A DNA stretch of 64,000 nucleotides from NCBI RefSeq assembly GCF_003952465.1, contig NZ_CP034448.1, positions 4,193,001 to 4,257,000 on the forward strand, given 5' to 3'. A program made the translations under genes and the position numbers. The notes beneath the pieces were generated by a model, which searched no databases, was not told where the DNA came from, and saw only the letters and a program-made list of their open reading frames with translations. Position 1 is the stretch's first letter. Each line of letters starts with the position of its first letter. The stretch comes from Mesorhizobium sp. M1B.F.Ca.ET.045.04.1.1 (GTDB lineage Bacteria > Pseudomonadota > Alphaproteobacteria > Rhizobiales > Rhizobiaceae). Positions 1-8,037 of the stretch are shown here, in pieces.

Positions 1-1
1 A

Positions 2-682
2 ACGCTGTCGCTGGCCGGCCGAACGGAGAACCCGATCGCGCAAGGCGTCCCGGTGCGCGCCGGAGGTTTTGGCGGTGCCGACGGGCTGGCGGCCTATCTC
101 GGCCAGGAACACATCCACCTGCTGATCGACGCCACGCACCCTTACGCGGCGCGTATATCGGTCAATGCCGCCGAAGCAGCCAGGCAGGCCGGCGTGCCGA
201 TCATCGCGCTGCGCCGTCCGGGCTGGGAGCCTGTGGCTGGTGATCGCTGGACGCTGGTCGACAGTGTTGTTGAAGCGGCGCAAGCGCTTGGCACGGCGCC
301 GCGGCGTGTCTTCCTTGCGATCGGCCGGCAGGAGGCGGGCGTCTTCGAAGCCGCGCCGCAGCATCGCTATCTCATCCGCAGCGTGGATCCGGTCGAGCCG
401 GAGCTGGCAGTTCCGGACGCGGCCTATCTGCTTGCGCGTGGGCCGTTCCCGGAAGCGGACGAACGGGCTCTGCTCGAAAAATACGGCATCGATGCCGTCG
501 TTTCGAAGAACAGCGGCGGCGACGCGACCTATGGCAAGATCGCTGCGGCTCGGGCGCTCGGCATCGAGATGATCATTGTGCGCCGGCCGCCCTTGCCGGA
601 CATTCGCTCGGCTGAAACCGTCGATCAGCTGGCGGCAATCGTCGATCATTTTTTCGAACCGGTTGCCGAACGCGGCGTGTAG
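2..682 (+). CDS. cobK: Precorrin-6A reductase CobK (5' end outside window)
   Basis: Catalyses the NAD(P)H-dependent reduction of precorrin-6A in the aerobic corrin pathway. The frame is open to the first base of the window and begins TLSLAGRTENP, which fits the CobK N-terminal region, so I infer that only a few tens of residues are missing. The motifs LIDATHPYAA, FLAIGRQEAG and VVSKNSGGDATYGKI are as expected for the family. The first in-frame start codon inside the window (GTG at 53) cuts into the conserved N-terminus and is not the true start. The gene converges on cobJ and their 3' ends overlap by 37 bp (646-682). Confidence 0.93.
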   Translation, partial: TLSLAGRTENPIAQGVPVRAGGFGGADGLAAYLGQEHIHLLIDATHPYAARISVNAAEAARQAGVPIIALRRPGWEPVAGDRWTLVDSVVEAAQALGTAPRRVFLAIGRQEAGVFEAAPQHRYLIRSVDPVEPELAVPDAAYLLARGPFPEADERALLEKYGIDAVVSKNSGGDATYGKIAAARALGIEMIIVRRPPLPDIRSAETVDQLAAIVDHFFEPVAERGV

Positions 683-1410
683 ACCAGTGCCGGCTGTTCG
701 CCCCGCTTGATGATCCGGGTTTCGGGCGAGCCGATAATGATGCAGGTCGCCATATCGGCTTTTTCTGCGTCGGCATCTGCCAAAAGAGACACCTCGATGC
801 GCTCGTCGGGCCGGCCGGCGGCGCGGCCGAAAATGACGGGCGTCGTGCCCGGCAGGATCGCCCTAAGGCATTCGAAAGCGCGGCCGAGCTGCCAGGGGCG
901 CGCCTTGCTGATCGGATTGTAGAGCGCAATCACGAAGCCGGCGCCGGCGGCCGCCAAGAGACGCAGTTCGATCAGGTCCCATGGCTTCAGATTGTCGGAC
1001 AGCGAAATGGCGCAGAAGTCGTGACCGAGCGGCGCGCCGATGCGGGCGGCGACCGCAAGCATGGCGGTGACGCCAGGGACTACTGAGAGATCGATAGCGC
1101 GCCATTCGGCAGGCCCGGCTTCGATCGCCTCGCAGACGGCTGCCGCCATGGCAAAGACGCCGGGATCGCCGCCGGAAACGACGGCGACGTTGTAGCCTTC
1201 GGCCGCCTTGGCGAGTGCCTCGTTGGAACGGGCGAGCTCCTCGCGGTTGTCGGAGGCGACGCGGGTCTGGTCCTCCCGCAGCTCGAGGCGGTCGAGATAG
1301 GGCTTGTAGCCGTAGAAGAAGGAAGCTTCGGCCACGGCGCGGCTTGCCTGCGGCGTGACCTGGTCGGCATTGCCGGGACCGAGGCCGATGACGGTGAGGC
1401 GGCCGCTCAT
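646..1410 (-). CDS. cobJ: Precorrin-3B C17-methyltransferase CobJ
   Basis: SAM-dependent methyltransferase that methylates C17 of precorrin-3B and drives ring contraction. The 254-residue protein starts MSGRLTVIGLGPGNADQVTP, containing the GxGPG SAM-binding motif of the tetrapyrrole methylase fold. The motifs VVSGGDPGVFAMA and VVPGVTAMLAVAARIGAPLG are also typical. The open frame extends upstream to 1737, but the ATG at 1410 gives the normal family length and overlaps the cobI stop by 4 bp (ATGA), implying translational coupling. It is the last gene of the riboswitch-led operon. Confidence 0.95.
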   Translation of the reverse strand: MSGRLTVIGLGPGNADQVTPQASRAVAEASFFYGYKPYLDRLELREDQTRVASDNREELARSNEALAKAAEGYNVAVVSGGDPGVFAMAAAVCEAIEAGPAEWRAIDLSVVPGVTAMLAVAARIGAPLGHDFCAISLSDNLKPWDLIELRLLAAAGAGFVIALYNPISKARPWQLGRAFECLRAILPGTTPVIFGRAAGRPDERIEVSLLADADAEKADMATCIIIGSPETRIIKRGEQPALVYTPRSATGSKK

Positions 1411-2165
1411 GGCTTTGCTCCGGGGGCTCCGGGGCGGGCCGACCAGCCGGCAACCAGCACGATGGCGAAATAGGGCGCGTTGTCGTCCGGCTTTTCGGCG
1501 AGACGCATCGAGACGCTGCCCGGCATGGTGCCGCGCTCGACATAGATGGCCTTCGCCAGCTTGCCGGTCGCCTCGAGCGCTCGCCGGATTTTCGGCAGGT
1601 TGCGGCCGACCTTCATGATGACGGCGGCATCGGTGTCGGCGAGGCGCCGGGTCAGCTCGAACTCGCTCATGGTGCCCGGCAGCACGGTCAGCACGTCGTC
1701 GCCCTGGACGATCGGCAGGCCGGTCGCCGACCAGCAACCGGACATGGCGGTGATGCCGGGAATGACCTCGGTCGGGAAGCGATGCGCCAGCCGGACGTGC
1801 AGGTGCATGTAGGAGCCATAGAAGAGCGGATCGCCCTCCGACAGCACCGCAACCATCCTACCGGCACCGAGATGCTCGGCGACCCGCTCGGCCGACTGCT
1901 CATAGAATTCGGTGATCTGCGAACGGTAGTCGTCGTGATCCTTGTCGATCTCCGTCGTCACGGGATAGAGCAGCGGCAGCTCGATCATGTCCGGCCGGAA
2001 ACGCGCCTCGACGATGGTGCGCGCATTGCTGTTGTTGCCGCGCTTGGCGAAATAGGCGACGACGTCGGCCTCGGCCAGCGCGCGCGCGGCCTTGAGCGTC
2101 AACAAATCCGGATCGCCGGGACCGGTGCCGACGCCGACAAGACGGCCTTTTGCAATCACGTTCAC
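1407..2165 (-). CDS. cobI: Precorrin-2 C20-methyltransferase CobI
   Basis: SAM-dependent methyltransferase that forms precorrin-3A from precorrin-2. The 252-residue protein has the tetrapyrrole methylase signatures GRLVGVGTGPGDPDLLTLKA near the N-terminus, VLSEGDPLFYGSYMH in the middle and EVIPGITAMSG after it. It overlaps both neighbours (cobH upstream, cobJ downstream) by 4 bp, so the three genes form a translationally coupled block. Length and motifs are normal. Confidence 0.95.
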   Translation of the reverse strand: MNVIAKGRLVGVGTGPGDPDLLTLKAARALAEADVVAYFAKRGNNSNARTIVEARFRPDMIELPLLYPVTTEIDKDHDDYRSQITEFYEQSAERVAEHLGAGRMVAVLSEGDPLFYGSYMHLHVRLAHRFPTEVIPGITAMSGCWSATGLPIVQGDDVLTVLPGTMSEFELTRRLADTDAAVIMKVGRNLPKIRRALEATGKLAKAIYVERGTMPGSVSMRLAEKPDDNAPYFAIVLVAGWSARPGAPGAKP

Positions 2166-2794
2166 AGACCCGGCCTCGCCAATGCGTTGAGCGCGGCCGC
2201 TGTCATGGCGCTGCCGCCCAGCCTGCCGCGAACGATGGCGTGAGGCACGCCGTAAGAATTCTTGGCCAGCGCATCCTTGGATTCGGCGGCACCGACGAAG
2301 CCGACCGGCATGCCGATGATCGCCGCCGGCTTCGGCGCGCCGTCGCGCAGCTTTTCGAGCAGATAGAAAAGCGCGGTCGGCGCATTGCCGATCGCAACAA
2401 CGGAGCCTGCCATGCGCTCGCCCCAGAGATCGATCGCCGCGGCCGAGCGCGTGTTGCCGATCGCCTTGGCGATCTCGGCGGTGCGCGGGTCGCGCAACGT
2501 GCAGATCACCTCGTTGCCGGCAGGCAGTCGGGCGCGGGTGACGCCATGCGCGACCATCTCCGCGTCGCAGAAGATCGGCGCGCCGGCGGCAAGCGCGGCG
2601 CGGGCCGCGGCAACGAAATCGCTGGAGAAGACGAAATGGCCGGCGGCTTCGACCTGGCCGCAGGCGTGGATCATGCGGATCGCGACGTCGGCTTCCGCCT
2701 CGGAGAAGCGCGACAGGTCCGCCTCAGCGCGGATGATGGCGAAAGAGCGCTCGTAGATCGCCATCCCGTCATGGATATAGTCGTAGGCGGCCAT
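2162..2794 (-). CDS. cobH: Precorrin-8X methylmutase CobH
   Basis: Moves the C11 methyl group of precorrin-8X to C12, giving hydrogenobyrinate. The 210-residue protein has the usual length and contains MIHACGQVEAAGHF around residues 41-54, which includes the histidine known as the catalytic acid in CobH structures. IIGMPVGFVGAAESK and GRLGGSAMTAAALNAL near the C-terminus are also family hallmarks. It overlaps cobI by 4 bp and lies 3 bp after the cobG stop. Confidence 0.95.
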   Translation of the reverse strand: MAAYDYIHDGMAIYERSFAIIRAEADLSRFSEAEADVAIRMIHACGQVEAAGHFVFSSDFVAAARAALAAGAPIFCDAEMVAHGVTRARLPAGNEVICTLRDPRTAEIAKAIGNTRSAAAIDLWGERMAGSVVAIGNAPTALFYLLEKLRDGAPKPAAIIGMPVGFVGAAESKDALAKNSYGVPHAIVRGRLGGSAMTAAALNALARPGL

Positions 2795-2797
2795 TCT

Positions 2798-4269
2798 TTA
2801 GTTCCGTCGATAGAGTTCGGCGATGCCGGCCGTGCCAAGCCTTGTGAGGCAGGCAGCGGCGGTCTCGCCGGGATGTCTTTGCGCGCGCATCGCGGCAAGG
2901 ACGCCGCCGACGCCGCGCGCGGCGTCATAGCCCGGCCTGTATCCGGCAGGAAGGGCCTTTACCGTCCCGTCCACGACAAGTCCGGCTCCGTTTTCGTCGC
3001 CGACCAAAGTGAGCGCCGCCGGACCGGGATGGGCGCAGCCCTTGGCGCAGCCGGAAATATGGAGCGTGAGCGAGGGGTCGAGGAGGTCGGGGCATTCAGC
3101 GGCGACCGTCTCGGCGATGGCGCGGGTGGCGATGCGGCCGGAAGCGCAGGCGGGCGTGCCGGGGCAGGCAGCGATGCGGGTGCGGGGGTCGGAGGCGGCC
3201 GTGACGAAGCCGAGGGTGGTGGCGGACGCTTGCAGGGCAGGGCAGGAGGTTGCGGAGAGGCCGAGGAACAGCAGGGCTCGGCCGGGCGCAAGGCGGATTT
3301 CGGTGGTGCCGAGGTCGAAGGCTTGGCTGGCGAGGTCGATGAGGGGATGCGCCGGCATGCTGCCGAAAGGCAGGGCGATGCCGAGGGCGTGGCCGTTGTT
3401 AAGGTTGAAAAGGCCAAGCGGCGAACGATGGCGCTCTACGGCGCCCCCCTCTGTCCTGCCGGACATCTCCCCCTCTAGGGGGGAGATTGGCAGTTCGCGC
3501 GCCGGCTCTTCGCTTTCGGCGTTGGAAATTGGCGAAACCGATGGCGACAGCTCAATCTCCCCCTAGAGGGGGAGATGTCCGGCAGGACAGAGGGGGGTGT
3601 GACGGAGTGCCAGCTTGCGAGAGATTTGAGCTGCCGCTCCGACAAATCCCGCGTGTGTGCCTCGCGGCCTTTCTCTGCGACCATCCTGAGCGCTGCCACG
3701 GTAATGTCGCGTGCGGAATCTTCATCGACCGTTGCTAGCGGCTTTGCACCCCGCGCATCTCCGGCAACCGATACGCTCCACTGGACGCCCGCTGTGGCCC
3801 GCACCGCAGCCAGCCTTACGTCAGCCGTCACCGCATCCATCGTCGACTGCCCGCCGCCATCGACAACCACCGACACCTTCGGCCCCAGCCTTGCCGTCAG
3901 CCCGCCCTTTTCGATCGCCGCGCTGACCCGCTCGGACAGCGGGCGCGGGTCTGCAATCTCCTGCGGATCGATCCCCGCCAGTGGCCCGGTCTCAACCGGC
4001 ACTCCGGTGCGCACCGCGATCCCCAGCGCATCCACCTCAGCCGCCAACAGCCGTGCGCTCTCCGCTGTCAGGCCGCGGATCTGCAGGCTGCCGCGCGCGG
4101 TCACCTCCATGGTGCCATTGCCGTGGCGGAAGGCGGATTCGCAGAGTCCGATCAGCGACTTGGGAGCAAGTCCTCCAGCGACAGGGTTGAGCCGCACCAG
4201 CAGCCCGTCGCCGGTCTGCATCGGCGCGGACAAAGCGGGACAGGCGCCGCGGCGCGAGAAGGCGTTCAT
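2798..4269 (-). pseudogene. cobG: Precorrin-3B synthase CobG, split by an internal palindromic repeat with a 1-nt frameshift
   Basis: CobG is the oxygen-dependent [4Fe-4S] enzyme, related to sulfite/nitrite reductases, that converts precorrin-3A to precorrin-3B. The N-terminal part (4269 to about 3600) has the ferredoxin-like half and GSLQIRGL. The C-terminal part (about 3443 to 2798) has AACPGTPACASG and HISGCAKGCAHPG, the cluster and heme cysteines. Between them lies a repeat of about 155 bp. Read as given, the first frame stops at 3475 inside the repeat. One extra G in the run of five near 3561-3565 (antisense of CCCCC) would restore one frame of about 490 residues. Each half looks undamaged, so the defect is recent, a sequencing error, or bypassed. 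The start overlaps the cobN stop by 4 bp. Confidence 0.8.
3444..3598. repeat. Palindromic repeat element, family 1, copy 1 (inside cobG)
   Basis: About 155 bp with inverted ends containing CTGTCCTGCCGGACATCT followed by a C/G-rich arm (CTCCCCCT...AGGGGG). The left end starts at 3444 and the right end closes near 3598. The centre contains TTGGCGAAACCGATGGCGACAG, also seen in modified form in the other copies (written here only to identify the segment near 3530-3551). It has the same orientation as the copy at 6209-6367. It is not an insertion sequence because it holds no transposase gene. Confidence 0.9.
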
Positions 4270-7200
4270 GCCGCTACCCTCTGCGCCTCGGCGATCAAAG
4301 CCGCGAGATCATCGTCGATGGAGTTGCGAAGCGGATGCCAAAGTCCGCGCCGCCGTGCGGAGAGAAACCGCTCGGCGATAACCTTTGCTGCGGCCGGATT
4401 CTCGCGCAGAAGGAAGGCGCGGACGTCCGGATCGCCAACATAGGCATCATGCACGGCCTCGATCAGCGCGCCGGATATGGCATGCGTGGTCTCGGCGAAG
4501 CCGACGAGACGGTCGACCGTCTCGGCGAATTCCGAGGCACCGCGTGGGCCGTGACGCATCTGGCCGGCGATGAAGCGCGGGTTGACGGCGCGGGCCCGCA
4601 CCACGCGGGCGACGGCTTCGCCGACCGAGCGCGGCTTCGGCTTCTTCGGATCGGTCGTGTCGAGCACGATGACATCGGCATTCCGGCCAAGTGCTGCAAG
4701 CGCCGCCGAGAACCCGCCGATGAAGGCGACGTCGGCCGAGCCTTCGAGGATGTCGCGGCCCGGATCGTCGCCGGTATGGACGAGAAGATCGGCTTCGGCG
4801 ATGCGGCCCTCGAAGGCGCCGGGCGCCGAGATCGCTTCTCCTTCTGCGCCGCCATAGGCGTGCGAGGTGGCCTCGAGATAGGCGCGGCCGATCTCCTCGC
4901 GTGCGCCCCATTCGCCGCGCGAAAGCAGATCCTCGACGCCAGCGCCATAGGTGCCGGGCGAGGTGCCGAAAATGCGGGGCCCGACCTTGCCAGCGGCGCG
5001 AGTCGCGGCTGCGAGGGGATTTTCCGAATCGTCCTCGTCACGGCCGGCGACGGCGCTGGCGGCGGCGTCGATCAACGCGATCTGGGTCGGGAACATGTCG
5101 CGGAACAGGCCCGAGATGCGCCAGGTGACGTCGACGCGCGGGCGGCCAAGTGCTGCCGGCGGCAGCACCTCGATGCCGGTGACGCGACCCGTCGCGGCAT
5201 CCCATTGCGGCCGGCATCCCATCAGCGCCAGGCCTTGGGCGATCTCCTCTCCGCCGGTGCGCAATGAGGCTGAGCCCCAAAGGTCGATGACCAGCGAACG
5301 CGGCCAGTCGCCATGGCTTTGCATGTAGCTGCGCACCACTTCCTCCGCCGCCGTCTGGCCGAGGTCGTAAGCGGTCGGGGTCGGCATGGTGCGCGGATCC
5401 GAGGTGAAGAGGTTGCGCCCCGTGGGCAGCACGTCGGAGCGGCCGCGCGCCGGTGCGCCGGCCGGCCCGGCTTTGATGTGGCGGCCGTCGAGCGCGGCGA
5501 GGAGGGCAGTTTTTTCGGCCTCGGCGCTTTGCCGGCGCAGCGAGTCGGCCTCGTTTTCCGGCGCGCGGCCGTAGACATGCAGACCGTCCTTGACGGCGAA
5601 ATCCTTGAGATCGCAAAGCCAGGCATCGATGCGGCGCAGCGCCTCGTCCGGCGCATCGGTGCCAGCAAGGCCGGCTTCTGCGGCAAGACCGGTCTTCTGC
5701 GCGGTCTCGACGATGAGCCTCGCCAGCCGGTCGCGGCGGCGACGGTCGAGCCCGTCGGCCTGCGCATATTCATCCACCAGCCGCTCGAGCTTCTGCTGTG
5801 CCTCGTCCAGGCCGGCACCGGTCAGCGGCGGCGGCAGATGACCGAGTGTCACGGCCGCAATACGGCGCTTGGCCTGCGCCGCCTCGCCGGGATTGGAGAC
5901 GATGAAGGGATAGACGACCGGCAGCGAGCCGGTGACGATCTCGGGGAAGCAGTTATCCGAGAGGGCGACCGTCTTGCCCGGCAGCCATTCCAGCGTGCCG
6001 TGCGCACCGACATGGATAATGGCGTGCACGCCGAGGGATTTCTGCAGCCAGAGGCCGAAGGCGATGAGTTCGTGGCGCGGCGGCAGCGTCGGATCGTGGT
6101 AGTCGGCGCGGCGGTCGGCCGAGCGGCCGCGATCGGGGGCCAGCGCCACTGTGATGTTGCCGAAGGTGGCGGCGCGGAAGGGGAAGCTTGGCGAGGCCGG
6201 CGCTTGAACACCCCCCTCTGTCCTGCCGGACATCTCCCCCTCTAGGGGGGAGATTGGCAGTTCGGGCGACGGCGCTCCACCTACAACGCTGGCGATTGGC
6301 GAAAGCGGTGGTGACGGGGCAATCTCCCCCCTTGAGGGGGAGATGTCCGGCAGGACAGAGGGGGGTGCCTCGCGCAACCCTATCTCGCTCCCGGCCTTAC
6401 CCCACGCAGCCTCAACCGCATCGCGCGCGCCTTCCGGCAGCTCCATCGACAGGCGCCGATAGTCGTTAAGGCTCAGACCATGCCCACCCATCTCCAGTGC
6501 ATCCAGCAGCCCCCGTGCCGATTGCGGAATCCTCTCAACCGCATAGCCCTGTTCCTTCAGGTCGTGCAGCATGGCGAGCACGCTCGACGGAACATCAAGC
6601 CCGACGGCGTAGCCGGTACGGCCGGGCGCGCTCGGGTAATCCGGGATCAGGATCGCCAGCTTGCGCTTAGCGCGCTCGGTCTGTTGCAGGCGAACGAACG
6701 CCGCGATGCGGGCGGCGACCTGCGCGACGCGGTCGGGCTCTGGCCGGTTGGCGAAGGCGCGGAAGGCCAGCGCCGGATCGGTTTCGACCTCGCCCTTGAA
6801 GGAAATCGCGCCGGCCAGGATGCGGCCGTCGAGCTCCGGCAGCACGACATGCATGGCGAGATCGGCGGGCGCCAGGCCGCGCTGGTTTTTTTCCCAGACC
6901 TCGCGCCGCGTCGTCGCGACGATGACCTGGAAGACGGGTACGCCGGCGCGGTCAAAGAGCGTCTCGGCGCCTGGTTCTGCGCCGGAGGCAAAGGCGGTGG
7001 CGGTGGCGATGGCTGATGGGTTCAGAGAAGCAATGGCGTTTTCGACGAACGTCAGAGACGCCGGATCCTTGAGGCTGGAGACGAAGATCGGCACCGGCGT
7101 AATGCCTTGCAAGTGCAGCGCCTCGGCCAACGCGTCGATCGGTGCCACGTCGGCTGCCAGCAGCATCGATCGGTAGAAGAGGATAGGGATGACGGGCGCG

Positions 7201-8006
7201 GCGAAATTGTCGGCGTCGAGTCCCGTCACACCCCCTCTGTCCTGCCGGACATCTCCCCCGCAAGGGGGGAGATTGAGCTGTCGCCGACGATTTCGCCAAT
7301 CGGAGATGTTGCAGATGGCTCTGCTGCTGACGTGGAAGAATTGGCGCCGGGGTTGGTGATAGCTGATCTCCCCCTTGCGGGGGAGATGTCCGGCAGGACA
7401 GAGGGGGTGTGAAGGATCGCCGACCTTTGAAAGTCCAGGCTTCTCTACGACTCCAATTCTAGGTTGATAATAACCCACCTTCGGCACGCCCACAGGCTCA
7501 GCAACCGCCGCGTCCGACCCCGCAAGCCTCGCCAACCTTTTCACCAGCGCGCTCATATTGGCCGGGCCGCCCTCGCGGAAATAGCCGAGCAGGGCGTCGA
7601 GCTCGGTGCGCGGCAGGGTCGAGCCTTCGATCAGGCGCTGGTCCTCGTCATGGCTTTCGCCCGGCAGCAGCGCCAGCTTGATGCCGCGCTCGCGCGCGAC
7701 CGCCACGAGCTGGTCGCAGCCATAGCGCCACCAGTCATAGCCGCCGAGGATGCGGACGAGGATTACTTTGGCATGGCGCGCGACGCTATCGACCCAGAGG
7801 TCGACCGACATCGGGTGGCGAAGGTCGCGAAGTGCGGCGAGCCGCATCGATGGCAGCCGCTCTGTGTCGGCTTTCCAGGCGGTAGCCAGTCCCGAAAGAT
7901 CGCTGTCGGTGAAGGACAGGGCCACGACATCCGCAGGCGTCTGCCTGAGGTCGATCGGCTCGGCGAGATCGTCGAGCGAGGCGGATGTCGTGGTGAGGAT
8001 ATGCAT
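4266..8006 (-). CDS. cobN: Cobaltochelatase subunit CobN with two in-frame repeat insertions
   Basis: Large subunit of the ATP-dependent aerobic cobaltochelatase that, with CobS and CobT (not in this window), inserts cobalt into hydrogenobyrinic acid a,c-diamide. The 1246-residue frame shows the CobN motifs GRTGYAVGLDVPSSVLAML, IIHVGAHGTLEWLPGKT and SDPRTMPTPTAYDLGQTAAE. Two palindromic repeats are translated within it: about residues 199-260 (DNA 7228-7410) and 547-599 (DNA 6209-6367). Recognisable CobN sequence continues in frame on both sides of each insert. Without them about 1130 residues remain, somewhat shorter than the roughly 1275 I recall for the classical enzyme, which I could not align. 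It overlaps cobG by 4 bp. Confidence 0.93.
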   Translation of the reverse strand: MHILTTTSASLDDLAEPIDLRQTPADVVALSFTDSDLSGLATAWKADTERLPSMRLAALRDLRHPMSVDLWVDSVARHAKVILVRILGGYDWWRYGCDQLVAVARERGIKLALLPGESHDEDQRLIEGSTLPRTELDALLGYFREGGPANMSALVKRLARLAGSDAAVAEPVGVPKVGYYQPRIGVVEKPGLSKVGDPSHPLCPAGHLPRKGEISYHQPRRQFFHVSSRAICNISDWRNRRRQLNLPPCGGDVRQDRGGVTGLDADNFAAPVIPILFYRSMLLAADVAPIDALAEALHLQGITPVPIFVSSLKDPASLTFVENAIASLNPSAIATATAFASGAEPGAETLFDRAGVPVFQVIVATTRREVWEKNQRGLAPADLAMHVVLPELDGRILAGAISFKGEVETDPALAFRAFANRPEPDRVAQVAARIAAFVRLQQTERAKRKLAILIPDYPSAPGRTGYAVGLDVPSSVLAMLHDLKEQGYAVERIPQSARGLLDALEMGGHGLSLNDYRRLSMELPEGARDAVEAAWGKAGSEIGLREAPPSVLPDISPSRGEIAPSPPLSPIASVVGGAPSPELPISPLEGEMSGRTEGGVQAPASPSFPFRAATFGNITVALAPDRGRSADRRADYHDPTLPPRHELIAFGLWLQKSLGVHAIIHVGAHGTLEWLPGKTVALSDNCFPEIVTGSLPVVYPFIVSNPGEAAQAKRRIAAVTLGHLPPPLTGAGLDEAQQKLERLVDEYAQADGLDRRRRDRLARLIVETAQKTGLAAEAGLAGTDAPDEALRRIDAWLCDLKDFAVKDGLHVYGRAPENEADSLRRQSAEAEKTALLAALDGRHIKAGPAGAPARGRSDVLPTGRNLFTSDPRTMPTPTAYDLGQTAAEEVVRSYMQSHGDWPRSLVIDLWGSASLRTGGEEIAQGLALMGCRPQWDAATGRVTGIEVLPPAALGRPRVDVTWRISGLFRDMFPTQIALIDAAASAVAGRDEDDSENPLAAATRAAGKVGPRIFGTSPGTYGAGVEDLLSRGEWGAREEIGRAYLEATSHAYGGAEGEAISAPGAFEGRIAEADLLVHTGDDPGRDILEGSADVAFIGGFSAALAALGRNADVIVLDTTDPKKPKPRSVGEAVARVVRARAVNPRFIAGQMRHGPRGASEFAETVDRLVGFAETTHAISGALIEAVHDAYVGDPDVRAFLLRENPAAAKVIAERFLSARRRGLWHPLRNSIDDDLAALIAEAQRVAA
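6209..6367. repeat. Palindromic repeat element, family 1, copy 2 (in frame in cobN)
   Basis: About 159 bp with the same inverted ends as the cobG copy (CTGTCCTGCCGGACATCT and its complement). On the minus strand it is read as PPSVLPDISPSRGEI ... ISPLEGEMSGRTEGGV without a stop. The arms contain a six-base C or G run where the cobG copy has five on its right arm. Confidence 0.92.
7228..7410. repeat. Palindromic repeat element, family 1, copy 3 (in frame in cobN, inverted orientation)
   Basis: About 183 bp with perfect ACACCCCCTCTGTCC-type ends. The central segment matches the other two copies only as its reverse complement, so this copy is inserted in the opposite orientation. It is read in a different frame as HPLCPAGHLPRKGEI ... 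LPPCGGDVRQDRGGV, again without a stop. Confidence 0.92.
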
Positions 8007-8037
8007 TGCTTTTCGTGTTTGGGCTTTTCGTGTTGCC

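Noticed and set aside
2150..3478. Plus-strand ORF of 442 codons across cobH and cobG
   Set aside because: Shadow of the minus-strand cob genes; part of it is translated repeat sequence.
3444..7410. CRISPR array or insertion sequence as explanation for the repeats in cobG/cobN
   Set aside because: Copies are far apart, vary in orientation and centre, lack regular spacers and carry no transposase; they fit short palindromic elements.
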